A DNA stretch of 64,000 nucleotides from Vreelandella zhanjiangensis DSM 21076 (GTDB lineage Bacteria; Pseudomonadota; Gammaproteobacteria; Pseudomonadales; Halomonadaceae). The translations under genes were made by a program, and so were the position numbers. This document shows positions 40,719-49,015 of the stretch, in pieces. How positions within the stretch are numbered: the first letter of the stretch is position 1; the number at the start of each line of letters is the position of its first letter. Below the pieces are notes generated by a model. It saw only the letters and a list, made by a program, of their open reading frames with translations. It had not been told where the DNA came from and did no database searches. Location of the stretch: positions 434,001 through 498,000 of the forward strand of contig NZ_KB898646.1 of NCBI RefSeq assembly GCF_000377665.1, in the 5' to 3' direction.

Positions 40719-43419
40719 CCCCACGGGCCAGCATACTACGCTGCGTGCGCAGGCGGGCCATGGCGCTATAAAGCGCTTCCAGCAGGCTTTCAACGTGGCT
40801 TAGCCCACTGGTGCGCAGTCGGGTTTCCAGCGTTTCAACCAGCAATGCAAGCTCGGGCGCACCACAGTAACGGCTGGCGCCGTTGAGCCCGTGCACCCAG
40901 TCCAGCAGGGCTTCGACATCCTTGCGCGCATAAGCTGCGTGTATTTCTTTTTCGGTTTCATCCAGATTATCAATCAAGCGAATTAGCTGCTCGTAGGCAA
41001 GGTGCTTCTTACCTCCGGCAAGCCGTGTGCCCAGTGCCAGATCGACGGCAGGCAGCGCTTCGCTCGTCGGGGAGCTTAGCGAGCTCTCCTGGGAAGTGGC
41101 CTGTGTGCTGGCGGGCAGATAAGCTGTAATGTCCAAAAAGCGCTGCAATAGCTGCTGAAGCTGCGTTTCATCAATAGGCTTGATCAGCACATCATCCAGA
41201 CCCGCCGCCAACCACTGCTGGCGCTCGTTACTTAACGCATGTGCGGTGACCGCGACAATCGGGCAGCGTGACCAGCGATTGCTGATGCGGCGTAGTGCCT
41301 GGCTTGTTTGAACACCGTCCATGCCGGGCATGCGGATATCCATAAGCACGATGTCCGCCGTGTGGTTAAGCGCAAAGGCAAGCGCCTCCTGACCACTGGA
41401 TGCCAGCGTAATGCGTATTTGCTCAGTTTCGAGCATTGCCTTAAGCAGTTCACGGTTAGACGCATTATCGTCAACAATCAGAATATGGATAGCTGAGGCA
41501 ATAGGCGGTTTTAGCGCGCGCGCCTGGGGAGGGGTAAGTTTTTTCTGCACCGGCTGAAGTAGATGGCGCAACGTGGTGGCGAGCTGTACGCGGGTAAACG
41601 GCTTGCACAGCATTTCGCCACCATGAGGGAGTTCCCAAGGGGGTAAGTCAAAGCTTGTGGTATTGGCCAGAATCAGCGCCGGGCAGCCGGCTTGCTCAAT
41701 CAATTGTTGCCATTCATGTCTTTTCGCAGCTTCAAACTCTTCTTGCTCAAGGCCTAAAATCAGCAGGTCTTCTTCGCCCTTGGCGCTAAACACCATAGGG
41801 ATAGCGCCCCAGCGCTCCAGTAAATATTCCAATGCATGGCGGGTAGGGATATGCGGCTCATAAAGGCGTATCAGAGGGCTTTCCAGATTTAACTCGGGCA
41901 GCCGTTCACCGCTTTGGTTGGCCAACAGGGGCAGGGTAAAGGAGAACGTCGTTCCTTGGCCAAGCTCGCTTTCCACGCTGATCTCACCTCCCATGCGTTC
42001 AATCAGCTGGCGGCAGATGGTTAGCCCCAGGCCGCTTCCGCCGAACTGGCGTGAATGGCTGGGTTCCGCTTGGGAGAACGCGCTAAATAGCTGCTGTTGG
42101 TGCTCCTCGCTCAGGCCAATGCCGGTATCACTGATGCTGATACGTAGCACCACGTGCTGGCCTTCCTGATTGTCGAGCATCACGCGCACAATCACTTCAC
42201 CCTCATGGGTAAATTTGAGGGCATTGCCAATCAGGTTGCTAAGCACCTGGTGAATACGCAGCGGGTCGCCGCTAAGCGGCGTGGGCACGTCGTCATAAAC
42301 CATGGTGACCAGATGCAGGCGCTTACGCTGAGCCTCTGGCGCATGCAGGCCAATTACTTCATCCAGCAGGGGCACGATATCGATATCGACTTCTTCAAGC
42401 GTCAGGCGATTGGCCTCAAGCTTGGAGAAATCGAGTACGTCATTGACCAGCATCAGCAGGTTATTGCAGGCGCGGTGAACGTGTTCAAGCCACTCTTTCT
42501 GACGGTTATCCAGCGTTGAGCGGCCCAGCAAACGGCAAAAGCCGATAATGCCATTGAGCGGGGTGCGTATTTCATGACTCATATTGGCCAGAAATTCCGA
42601 CTTAACCGCGTTCGCCCGCAATGCACTACGGTGGGCCAGGTCGAGTTTGATATTTTGCTCTTCAATGGTTTCCATTGATTCTTGCAGTTCGCTGGTTGCC
42701 TGCTCGATCTGGGTCTGCATATCACGTTGGGACTGCTGAAAGTGCTCGGTCAAGCTATTTACATGAACCGCTAATTGGTTAAGCTCGCTGGGGCGGGCAG
42801 GGGTTAAATACAGCCGATAGTCACCGCGCGACAAGCGGTAGAGCGCTTGATTGGCCTCTTCGATGGGACGTGAGATATAGCGGCTGATGGCGAAGGCGCC
42901 TAGAAACAGCAGCAATCCCAGCAGCATGCCCCCCAGGCTTAAACTGGCTAGCAGCTTATAGCGTTCCAGTGTCAGTGGATGAGTGTTTACTTCTGCTTCA
43001 AGCCAGCCTGTTCCATTACGGCGGATATCGAACTGGGCGCTGCTGAGAGGTACCAGCAGCCGCCAGATAGTGTCGTCTTCTTCTACCTGCGTTGAGAGCG
43101 GTGGCGATAGACGCGGGGAGAGCTTGGTTGAACGCCCCAGTACCAGCAAGCGGTTGCCCTGCTCATCAAAAAGGCTCACCGCATTGAGCCCGTGATGATC
43201 CAGCAATTGGCGAGAGAGTCTTTCCAAACGCTCAGAATTCGCCTCTGCCATGGCTACCTGAAAGCTGGGGGCTAGTAATTCACCAGCATCTTGAAGGCGC
43301 TGTTTAAGGGCATCACGCTGTGCTGTCTCGCTTTGTATCATCAGCAAAACGGACATCATGGCATAAACCAGTAGCGGAAAACCGAGTAGTGCGAATAGCA
43401 GACGCGTGTTCAAAGACAT
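40702..43419 (-). CDS. gacS: GacS/BarA hybrid sensor histidine kinase
   Basis: This 905-residue tripartite sensor has two membrane helices (about residues 5-25 and 150-172) around a periplasmic sensor, a HAMP linker, a HisKA domain with phospho-His in ANMSHEIRTPLNGIIGF, an ATPase domain (NALKFTHEG, DTGIGL, GSGLGLTIC), a receiver (ILIVDDNASNRELL, VLMDIRMPGMDG) and a C-terminal Hpt domain with HGLNGASRYCG. It should phosphorylate a GacA/UvrY regulator elsewhere and control small RNAs. The start MSLNTRLLFALLG was chosen because it opens at the first membrane helix; upstream ATGs at 43455 and 43485 lack better sites. It is divergent from cysM, as in Pseudomonas. Confidence 0.9.
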   Translation of the reverse strand: MSLNTRLLFALLGFPLLVYAMMSVLLMIQSETAQRDALKQRLQDAGELLAPSFQVAMAEANSERLERLSRQLLDHHGLNAVSLFDEQGNRLLVLGRSTKLSPRLSPPLSTQVEEDDTIWRLLVPLSSAQFDIRRNGTGWLEAEVNTHPLTLERYKLLASLSLGGMLLGLLLFLGAFAISRYISRPIEEANQALYRLSRGDYRLYLTPARPSELNQLAVHVNSLTEHFQQSQRDMQTQIEQATSELQESMETIEEQNIKLDLAHRSALRANAVKSEFLANMSHEIRTPLNGIIGFCRLLGRSTLDNRQKEWLEHVHRACNNLLMLVNDVLDFSKLEANRLTLEEVDIDIVPLLDEVIGLHAPEAQRKRLHLVTMVYDDVPTPLSGDPLRIHQVLSNLIGNALKFTHEGEVIVRVMLDNQEGQHVVLRISISDTGIGLSEEHQQQLFSAFSQAEPSHSRQFGGSGLGLTICRQLIERMGGEISVESELGQGTTFSFTLPLLANQSGERLPELNLESPLIRLYEPHIPTRHALEYLLERWGAIPMVFSAKGEEDLLILGLEQEEFEAAKRHEWQQLIEQAGCPALILANTTSFDLPPWELPHGGEMLCKPFTRVQLATTLRHLLQPVQKKLTPPQARALKPPIASAIHILIVDDNASNRELLKAMLETEQIRITLASSGQEALAFALNHTADIVLMDIRMPGMDGVQTSQALRRISNRWSRCPIVAVTAHALSNERQQWLAAGLDDVLIKPIDETQLQQLLQRFLDITAYLPASTQATSQESSLSSPTSEALPAVDLALGTRLAGGKKHLAYEQLIRLIDNLDETEKEIHAAYARKDVEALLDWVHGLNGASRYCGAPELALLVETLETRLRTSGLSHVESLLEALYSAMARLRTQRSMLARGANAQE

Positions 43420-43509
43420 GAAAGAAGCTCGCAATTCAATAAGGTTGCCTGTCATGCGTAAGGCAGCACCGATATAATGCAGCATAACGGTTATGATAAG
43501 GAACGTACG

Positions 43510-44406
43510 ATGAATTATCCCACGCTAGAGGATGTTGTAGGCAATACGCCGCTGGTGCGCCTGAAACGGATTACTGCCGGGCGCAACAATACGCTGCTCG
43601 CCAAGCTTGAAGGCAATAACCCTGCTGGTTCTGTTAAGGATCGCCCGGCGCTTTCCATGCTCAATGAGGCGGAAGCGCGGGGTGACATTACCCCCGGCGA
43701 CACGCTTATCGAAGCGACTTCGGGCAATACAGGCATTGCACTTGCCATGGCCGCGGCCATTAAGGGCTACAAAATGGTCCTGATAATGCCTGAAAATTCT
43801 TCGGAAGAGCGCAAGCAGGCGATGGCCGCCTATGGCGCCACGCTGATTTCTGCCAGTAAAGCTGGCGGAATGGAAGAAGCCCGGGATATCGCTGACAGCA
43901 TGATTGCCAAAGGCGAGGGCAAGCCGCTGAATCAGTTTGCCAACCCGGATAACCCGCTGGCGCACTACCGTACCACTGGGCCAGAGTTATGGCAGCAGAC
44001 CCAGGGGGAGATCACCCATTTCGTCAGCTCCATGGGCACCACGGGCACCATTATGGGCGTCTCGCGGTATCTGAAAGAGCAAAATTCAGCTATTCAGATT
44101 GTCGGCCTGCAGCCTGCCGATGGCGCGAGCATCCCGGGTATTCGTCGCTGGCCTGAAGCCTATCTTCCGAGCATCTTTGAAGCGCCACGCGTGGATACCA
44201 CGCTGGATATTGGCCAGAAAGAGGCCGAAGAGCATATGCGGCGCCTGGCGCGTGAAGAAGGCATTTTTGCTGGGGTATCCTCCGGCGGCAGCCTGGCAGG
44301 CGCTTTGCGTATTGCCGAGCAAACCGAAAATGCGGTCATTGTCTTTATTGTCTGTGATCGGGGTGACCGCTACCTCTCAACAGGCTTGTACGCCCCGGAG
44401 TTATAA
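43510..44406 (+). CDS. cysM: Cysteine synthase B
   Basis: This 298-residue PLP enzyme makes cysteine from O-acetylserine and sulphide or thiosulphate. The PLP lysine lies in NNPAGSVKDRPAL, with the phosphate-binding loop in EATSGNTGIAL. Residues such as SSMGTTGTIMG and IQIVGLQPADGASIPGIRRW fit CysM rather than CysK. The start is ATG 43510 with AAGGA 7 bases upstream; an ATG at 43477 lies in the shared upstream region and is unlikely. rlmD starts at the next base after its stop. Confidence 0.94.
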   Translation: MNYPTLEDVVGNTPLVRLKRITAGRNNTLLAKLEGNNPAGSVKDRPALSMLNEAEARGDITPGDTLIEATSGNTGIALAMAAAIKGYKMVLIMPENSSEERKQAMAAYGATLISASKAGGMEEARDIADSMIAKGEGKPLNQFANPDNPLAHYRTTGPELWQQTQGEITHFVSSMGTTGTIMGVSRYLKEQNSAIQIVGLQPADGASIPGIRRWPEAYLPSIFEAPRVDTTLDIGQKEAEEHMRRLAREEGIFAGVSSGGSLAGALRIAEQTENAVIVFIVCDRGDRYLSTGLYAPEL

Positions 44407-45798
44407 ATGGCCATGCTGGGTAAGCGGCGTCCATCGCGTGCTGCGTCAGGAAAGTCAGGGCTTACGCGGACGTCCGCGCCAAAAGCGGCGGTCTCTTCTG
44501 AGCACGACTCATTAGTCATTGAACGCTTGGCCCACGATGGCCGGGGCGTTGCTCACAACGCCGCCGGCAAGGCGGTGTTTGTTGACCGCACGCTGCCTGG
44601 CGAGCGGGTCGAAGTGGCCGTGCACGTTAACCGTAAACGCTTTGATGAAGCGCATGTAAAAGCATTGCTGAGCCGTTCAGCGCAGCGTGTTGAACCGCCG
44701 TGCGGCTATTTTGGCCAGTGCGGCGGCTGCCAGCTGCAGCATATGGATATCGAGACTCAGCGCGTGCATAAGCAGGACGCGCTGCGCGAGCTCTTTGCCC
44801 GCCAAGGCATTACATTAGATACTCCCCGTTTGATACATGGCAGCACCGAACACTATCGGCGCCGGGCGCGGCTGGGCGTTAAGGTCGATGGGCAAAATAA
44901 TGTACTGCTTGGCTTCCGGGCTGCGCATAGCCACCGGCTTATCGATATCAACCAGTGTTACGTGCTGGTCGAACCGCTACAAGCGTTATTGCCTCCTTTA
45001 CGGGCATTCTTGACCACGCTTGAGGCACCCCGCCAGGTAGGTCATATTGAGCTATTGGCCACCGCGTCTGAATGCGTGCTATTGGTGCGTCAGCTTAAAC
45101 AACATGCCGGTGATACCGAGCGTTGGCAGCAGTTTGCCGAGCAGCAGGGCATCGCGCTTGGCGCCTGGGTAGGTCGCGAGACAGCTGAGCTGCATTGGTA
45201 CAGCGCGGAACCCGTGCTTGAAGAAACCTTGCGTATACAGGGCCAGCCGCCGCTACCGCTGACATTTGCACCCGGGGACTTTTTGCAGGTAAACGCTGAA
45301 GTCAACCAGCTGATGGTGGCTGAAGTGGTAGCGTGGTTAGCGCCTTCGCCCGGCCAGCGCATCGTGGATCTGTTTGCCGGAATGGGCAATTTCAGCCTGC
45401 CGCTGGCAATGGGCGGCGCCCAGGTTCATGCGGTCGAGGGTAGTCCCAGCATGGTGGCGCGGATCAAGACGAACGCAGCTCGTAATCAGCTAGACGTTAG
45501 TGCCCAACAGGCTGATTTAAGCGATGATGCGGCGATTAATGGGCTATTAAAAGCCCAGGGCAACCTTGATGCACTGGTGCTGGACCCGCCCCGTAACGGT
45601 GCCGAGAGTATATGTCAGGCGCTGGGTCGTTACCCGGTCCCCCGTGTGGCCTATGTTTCTTGCGACCCGGCAACGCTTGCTCGTGATGCGGCGCATCTAT
45701 TGCATGGAGGATACCGAATCAAGCAAGTGGCAGTGGCGGATATGTTCCTGCACACTGCACATATGGAAACGCTGATGCTGTTCGAGTACGAGGGCTAG
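44407..45798 (+). CDS. rlmD: 23S rRNA (uracil-1939) methyltransferase RlmD
   Basis: This 463-residue SAM-dependent methyltransferase has a TRAM domain (about residues 35-92: SLVIERLAHDGRGVAHN), a 4Fe-4S cluster site in PPCGYFGQCGGCQLQHM, SAM motif IVDLFAGMGNFSLPLA, and a catalytic cysteine in VSCDPATLARDA. It has about 30 more N-terminal residues than E. coli RlmD; the extra part is Arg/Lys/Ser rich. Its place before relA matches Pseudomonas and E. coli. The related RlmC and TrmA are less likely because of the iron-sulphur site and order. Confidence 0.93.
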   Translation: MAMLGKRRPSRAASGKSGLTRTSAPKAAVSSEHDSLVIERLAHDGRGVAHNAAGKAVFVDRTLPGERVEVAVHVNRKRFDEAHVKALLSRSAQRVEPPCGYFGQCGGCQLQHMDIETQRVHKQDALRELFARQGITLDTPRLIHGSTEHYRRRARLGVKVDGQNNVLLGFRAAHSHRLIDINQCYVLVEPLQALLPPLRAFLTTLEAPRQVGHIELLATASECVLLVRQLKQHAGDTERWQQFAEQQGIALGAWVGRETAELHWYSAEPVLEETLRIQGQPPLPLTFAPGDFLQVNAEVNQLMVAEVVAWLAPSPGQRIVDLFAGMGNFSLPLAMGGAQVHAVEGSPSMVARIKTNAARNQLDVSAQQADLSDDAAINGLLKAQGNLDALVLDPPRNGAESICQALGRYPVPRVAYVSCDPATLARDAAHLLHGGYRIKQVAVADMFLHTAHMETLMLFEYEG

Positions 45799-45820
45799 CC
45801 TGCCCATCGCATCAAGCCAC

Positions 45821-45846
45821 GGTGTTGGCCAGTGTTGGCTAACACC
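45821..45846 (+). other. Hairpin between rlmD and relA
   Basis: GGTGTT pairs with AACACC and GGCC-type bases continue inward (45821-45846), forming an imperfect stem-loop 22 bases before relA. There is no T run, so it may affect relA leader structure rather than terminate. Confidence 0.3.
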
Positions 45847-45867
45847 CTGAAGGGATGAAACATAGTC

Positions 45868-48144
45868 ATGGTGAAAGTGCGTGAAGACCAACCGCTGATG
45901 GCTAGCGGCAAGGTGGACATACAACAATGGTTAACGCGCCTACAAGAAGATGTGCGCTTACGTGAACCCGAACGCCTTATAGAGGCCTGTGAGCTGGCTG
46001 AAAAGCTGGATCGTGAGGCGCCTAATACCCATCGCGTATGGCTATCATCCGGTTCAAGCTTCCGCATGGGGCTTGAAATGGCCGATATCCTGGCCGACCT
46101 GAAACTCGACCAGGCAACCTTGGAAGCCGCCGTACTCTATCGCGCCGTGCGCGAAGAGCTGCTCAGCCTGGACGCCGTTACCAAGCGGTTTGGCAGTGAA
46201 GTCGCCACCTTGATTGATGGTGTGCTGCAAATGGCGGCCATCAGCTATCCGCTCGCCCCCAATCACGGTATGAGCCAGCATAATCAGCAGGAAAATCTGC
46301 GCAAAATGCTGGTCAATATGGTGGGGGACGTTCGCGTTGCGCTGATCAAGATTGCCGAGCGCACCTGTGCGCTACGTCAGGTAAAGGACGCCCCGCTCGA
46401 AAAATGCCTGCAGGTGGCGCGGGAAGTGGCCGATATTTACGCGCCGCTCGCTCACCGCTTGGGCATCGGACAGATCAAGTGGGAGCTTGAAGACCTTTCG
46501 TTTCGCTATCTGCATGAAGATGAGTATAAAGCGATCGCCAAGCTGCTCGCCGAGAAGCGTCTTGATCGCGAGCGCTACATACATGACGTGGTGGAAACCC
46601 TCAAAGGTCTGATGGAAGCGCAGCACATTACCCATCATGACGTGAGCGGCCGGGCCAAGCATATCTATTCGATCTGGCGCAAAATGAAGCGCAAGGGGAT
46701 CGACTTCTCTGAAGTTCACGACGTCCGTGCAGTGCGTATCCTGGTTCCCGAAGTGACCGACTGCTACACCGTGCTGGGCATTGTCCACTCGCGCTGGCAC
46801 CACGTGCCAGACGAGTTTGACGACTACATTGCCAACCCCAAGAAAAATGGCTATCAGTCGCTGCACACCGCGGTGGTCGGGCCTGAAAACAAAGTGCTCG
46901 AAATCCAGATCCGCACCTTTGCCATGCACGATGACGCCGAGCTTGGGGTATGTGCCCACTGGCGCTACAAAGGCCACGATACCAACGCCAAAAGCCGCAG
47001 CTATGAAGAAAAAATCGCCTGGCTGCGTCAGGTTCTGGAATGGCAGGATGAGGTGGGTGGCTTTGGTGATCTTCGCGAAGGGCTCTCAAGCGATGTCGCG
47101 CCGGATCGAAATTACGTATTTACACCCGACGGGCACGTTATCGACTTGCCGCGGATTGCCACGCCCATCGATTTTGCCTACCGCGTTCATACCGAAATCG
47201 GCCATCGCTGCCGGGGCGCCAAGGTCAATGGTCGCATTGTACCGCTGACTTACAAGCTCAAGTCGGGCCAGCAGGTGGAAATTCTTACCGCCACCAAAGG
47301 CGGGCCGAGCCGGGACTGGTTAAACCCCAGCCTGGGCTATGTGCGCACTTCCCGGGCGCGCGCCAAAATTCAGGCATGGTTCAAGCATCAGGCGCGCGAT
47401 CAAAACCTGGACGAGGGCCGCGCAATCTTTGAGCGGGAAATGCGCCGTCTGGACGTCGATGGGCTGGATCTACCCAAGCTTGCTGATGCGGTCAATTATC
47501 AAAACGCTGATGATATGTACGCAGCGATTGGTGCGGGAGATTTACGGATTGGACAGGTGCTGCATCAAGCGCAGCAGCTGTTTGGCGAAACCGACGATCA
47601 GGAACAGCTGGAGCGCCTGCTTGCCAAGCCCCGTCGGCTACCCAGTAAAACGCCCAAAAGTGATATCACGGTACTCGGCGTAGGCAATTTAAAAACCAGC
47701 ATGGCCAACTGCTGTCGGCCGGTTCCGGGCGAGTCGATTGTCGGGTTTATTACCCAAGGGCGAGGAGTGACGGTTCACCGTCAGGATTGCAGCAATATTT
47801 TGCAGCTCCGCATGGAAGAACCGCAGCGGATTATAGAAGTGGAGTGGGGCGAACGCGCACATACCCGCTACCCGGTCACCATCGAAATTCAGGCCTGGGA
47901 CCGTTCCGGTCTACTGCGGGATGTAACGGGCCTGCTGGGCAATGAGAAGGTCAATGTGCTGGCGGTCAATACCCTGACCGACACCAACGAAGGCATCGCG
48001 CGCCTGCGGATTACGCTAGAGGTAGATGGTCTTGAGTCACTGGGTCGGCTCTTTTCGCGTATCCAGCAGCTGCCCAATGTGACCGAAGTACGCCGCCTGC
48101 GAAACGCAGACCCTAATAAAGACGATCAGCATGGAGGGCGCTGA
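45868..48144 (+). CDS. relA: (p)ppGpp synthetase RelA
   Basis: This 758-residue stringent-response enzyme has a degenerate N-terminal HD domain: LEAAVLYRAVREELLS replaces the HDxxED hydrolase motif, which marks it as synthetase only. The synthetase domain includes KHIYSIWRKMKRKGIDFSEVHD and NGYQSLHTAVVGPE, followed by TGS (NYVFTPDGHVIDLP), a zinc-finger/helical region with ANCCRPVPGE, and a C-terminal ACT domain (DVTGLLGNEKVNVLAVNT). The start is ATG 45868. mazG overlaps its stop by 1 base. Confidence 0.96.
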   Translation: MVKVREDQPLMASGKVDIQQWLTRLQEDVRLREPERLIEACELAEKLDREAPNTHRVWLSSGSSFRMGLEMADILADLKLDQATLEAAVLYRAVREELLSLDAVTKRFGSEVATLIDGVLQMAAISYPLAPNHGMSQHNQQENLRKMLVNMVGDVRVALIKIAERTCALRQVKDAPLEKCLQVAREVADIYAPLAHRLGIGQIKWELEDLSFRYLHEDEYKAIAKLLAEKRLDRERYIHDVVETLKGLMEAQHITHHDVSGRAKHIYSIWRKMKRKGIDFSEVHDVRAVRILVPEVTDCYTVLGIVHSRWHHVPDEFDDYIANPKKNGYQSLHTAVVGPENKVLEIQIRTFAMHDDAELGVCAHWRYKGHDTNAKSRSYEEKIAWLRQVLEWQDEVGGFGDLREGLSSDVAPDRNYVFTPDGHVIDLPRIATPIDFAYRVHTEIGHRCRGAKVNGRIVPLTYKLKSGQQVEILTATKGGPSRDWLNPSLGYVRTSRARAKIQAWFKHQARDQNLDEGRAIFEREMRRLDVDGLDLPKLADAVNYQNADDMYAAIGAGDLRIGQVLHQAQQLFGETDDQEQLERLLAKPRRLPSKTPKSDITVLGVGNLKTSMANCCRPVPGESIVGFITQGRGVTVHRQDCSNILQLRMEEPQRIIEVEWGERAHTRYPVTIEIQAWDRSGLLRDVTGLLGNEKVNVLAVNTLTDTNEGIARLRITLEVDGLESLGRLFSRIQQLPNVTEVRRLRNADPNKDDQHGGR

Positions 48145-48962
48145 TGCGCTATAACCTGGATGACCTGCTGACGTTGATGCAGGTATTGCGTGACCCTGAA
48201 CAGGGCTGCCCATGGGATATTCAGCAGGGCTGGGACAGTATTGTGCCGCATACCCTGGAAGAGGCCTACGAGGTTGCCGACGCCATCGAGCGGCGCGCCT
48301 TCGATGAGCTGCCGGGCGAGCTTGGCGATCTACTCTTTCAGGTGGTGTATTACGCCCAGTTTGGCGCGGAAGAGCAGCGGTTTGATTTTCACGATATCGT
48401 GCATACGCTGACGGCTAAAATGCTGCGCCGTCATCCGCACGTGTTCCCTGAGGGCACGCTTACCTCGCGCCGCCCACCGGGTGTGAGCGCTGAAGAACTA
48501 CAAACCCTACAGGTTAACCGCCGCTGGGAATCGCTTAAGGAAGAGGAGCGCGCCGAGCGCACCGAGGCGCCTTCTGTCTTGGATGATGTGCCGCATACGC
48601 TGCCTGCATTAAGCCGCGCCGCCAAGCTCTCCAAGCGCGCGGCGCGGGTGGGGTTTGACTGGCCCGATGCGCGCGGCGTTATCGATAAAATCCGTGAGGA
48701 GCTTGAGGAAGTGGAACAAGCCCTGGCGGAAGGTGATACCCGCCACGCCCAAACGGAAGTAGGGGATCTGCTGTTTGCGGTGACAAATTTAGCCCGAACG
48801 CTCGGCGCTGATCCTGAGCAGTGTTTACGCGGTACCAACGCCAAGTTCGAGCGCCGTTTTCGCTATGTGGAGCGCACGTTAAATGCGAGCCAACGTCCGC
48901 TAACCGAGGCTTCCCTGGATGAGATGGAAGCCCACTGGCAGGCGGCTAAAGATCAAGAATAA
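48144..48962 (+). CDS. mazG: Nucleoside triphosphate pyrophosphohydrolase MazG
   Basis: This 272-residue all-alpha NTP-PPase has two MazG repeats, with Mg-binding acidic residues in EEAYEVADAIERR...ELGDLLFQVVYYAQF and in EELEEVEQALAEGD...EVGDLLFAVTNLAR. MazG hydrolyses NTPs and, in E. coli, restrains (p)ppGpp levels. It begins at the last base of relA (TGATG), so both are coupled. The mazEF toxin-antitoxin pair found between these genes in E. coli is absent. Confidence 0.95.
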   Translation: MRYNLDDLLTLMQVLRDPEQGCPWDIQQGWDSIVPHTLEEAYEVADAIERRAFDELPGELGDLLFQVVYYAQFGAEEQRFDFHDIVHTLTAKMLRRHPHVFPEGTLTSRRPPGVSAEELQTLQVNRRWESLKEEERAERTEAPSVLDDVPHTLPALSRAAKLSKRAARVGFDWPDARGVIDKIREELEEVEQALAEGDTRHAQTEVGDLLFAVTNLARTLGADPEQCLRGTNAKFERRFRYVERTLNASQRPLTEASLDEMEAHWQAAKDQE

Positions 48963-49015
48963 AATTTTTTAACGTTAACCTGATAACGACGCGACCCCGC
49001 TAGGAGGCCTTGCCA

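Noticed and set aside
48144..48962. Possible mazEF toxin-antitoxin genes next to mazG
   Set aside because: relA and mazG overlap by one base, which leaves no room, and no small frames resembling MazE or MazF are present.
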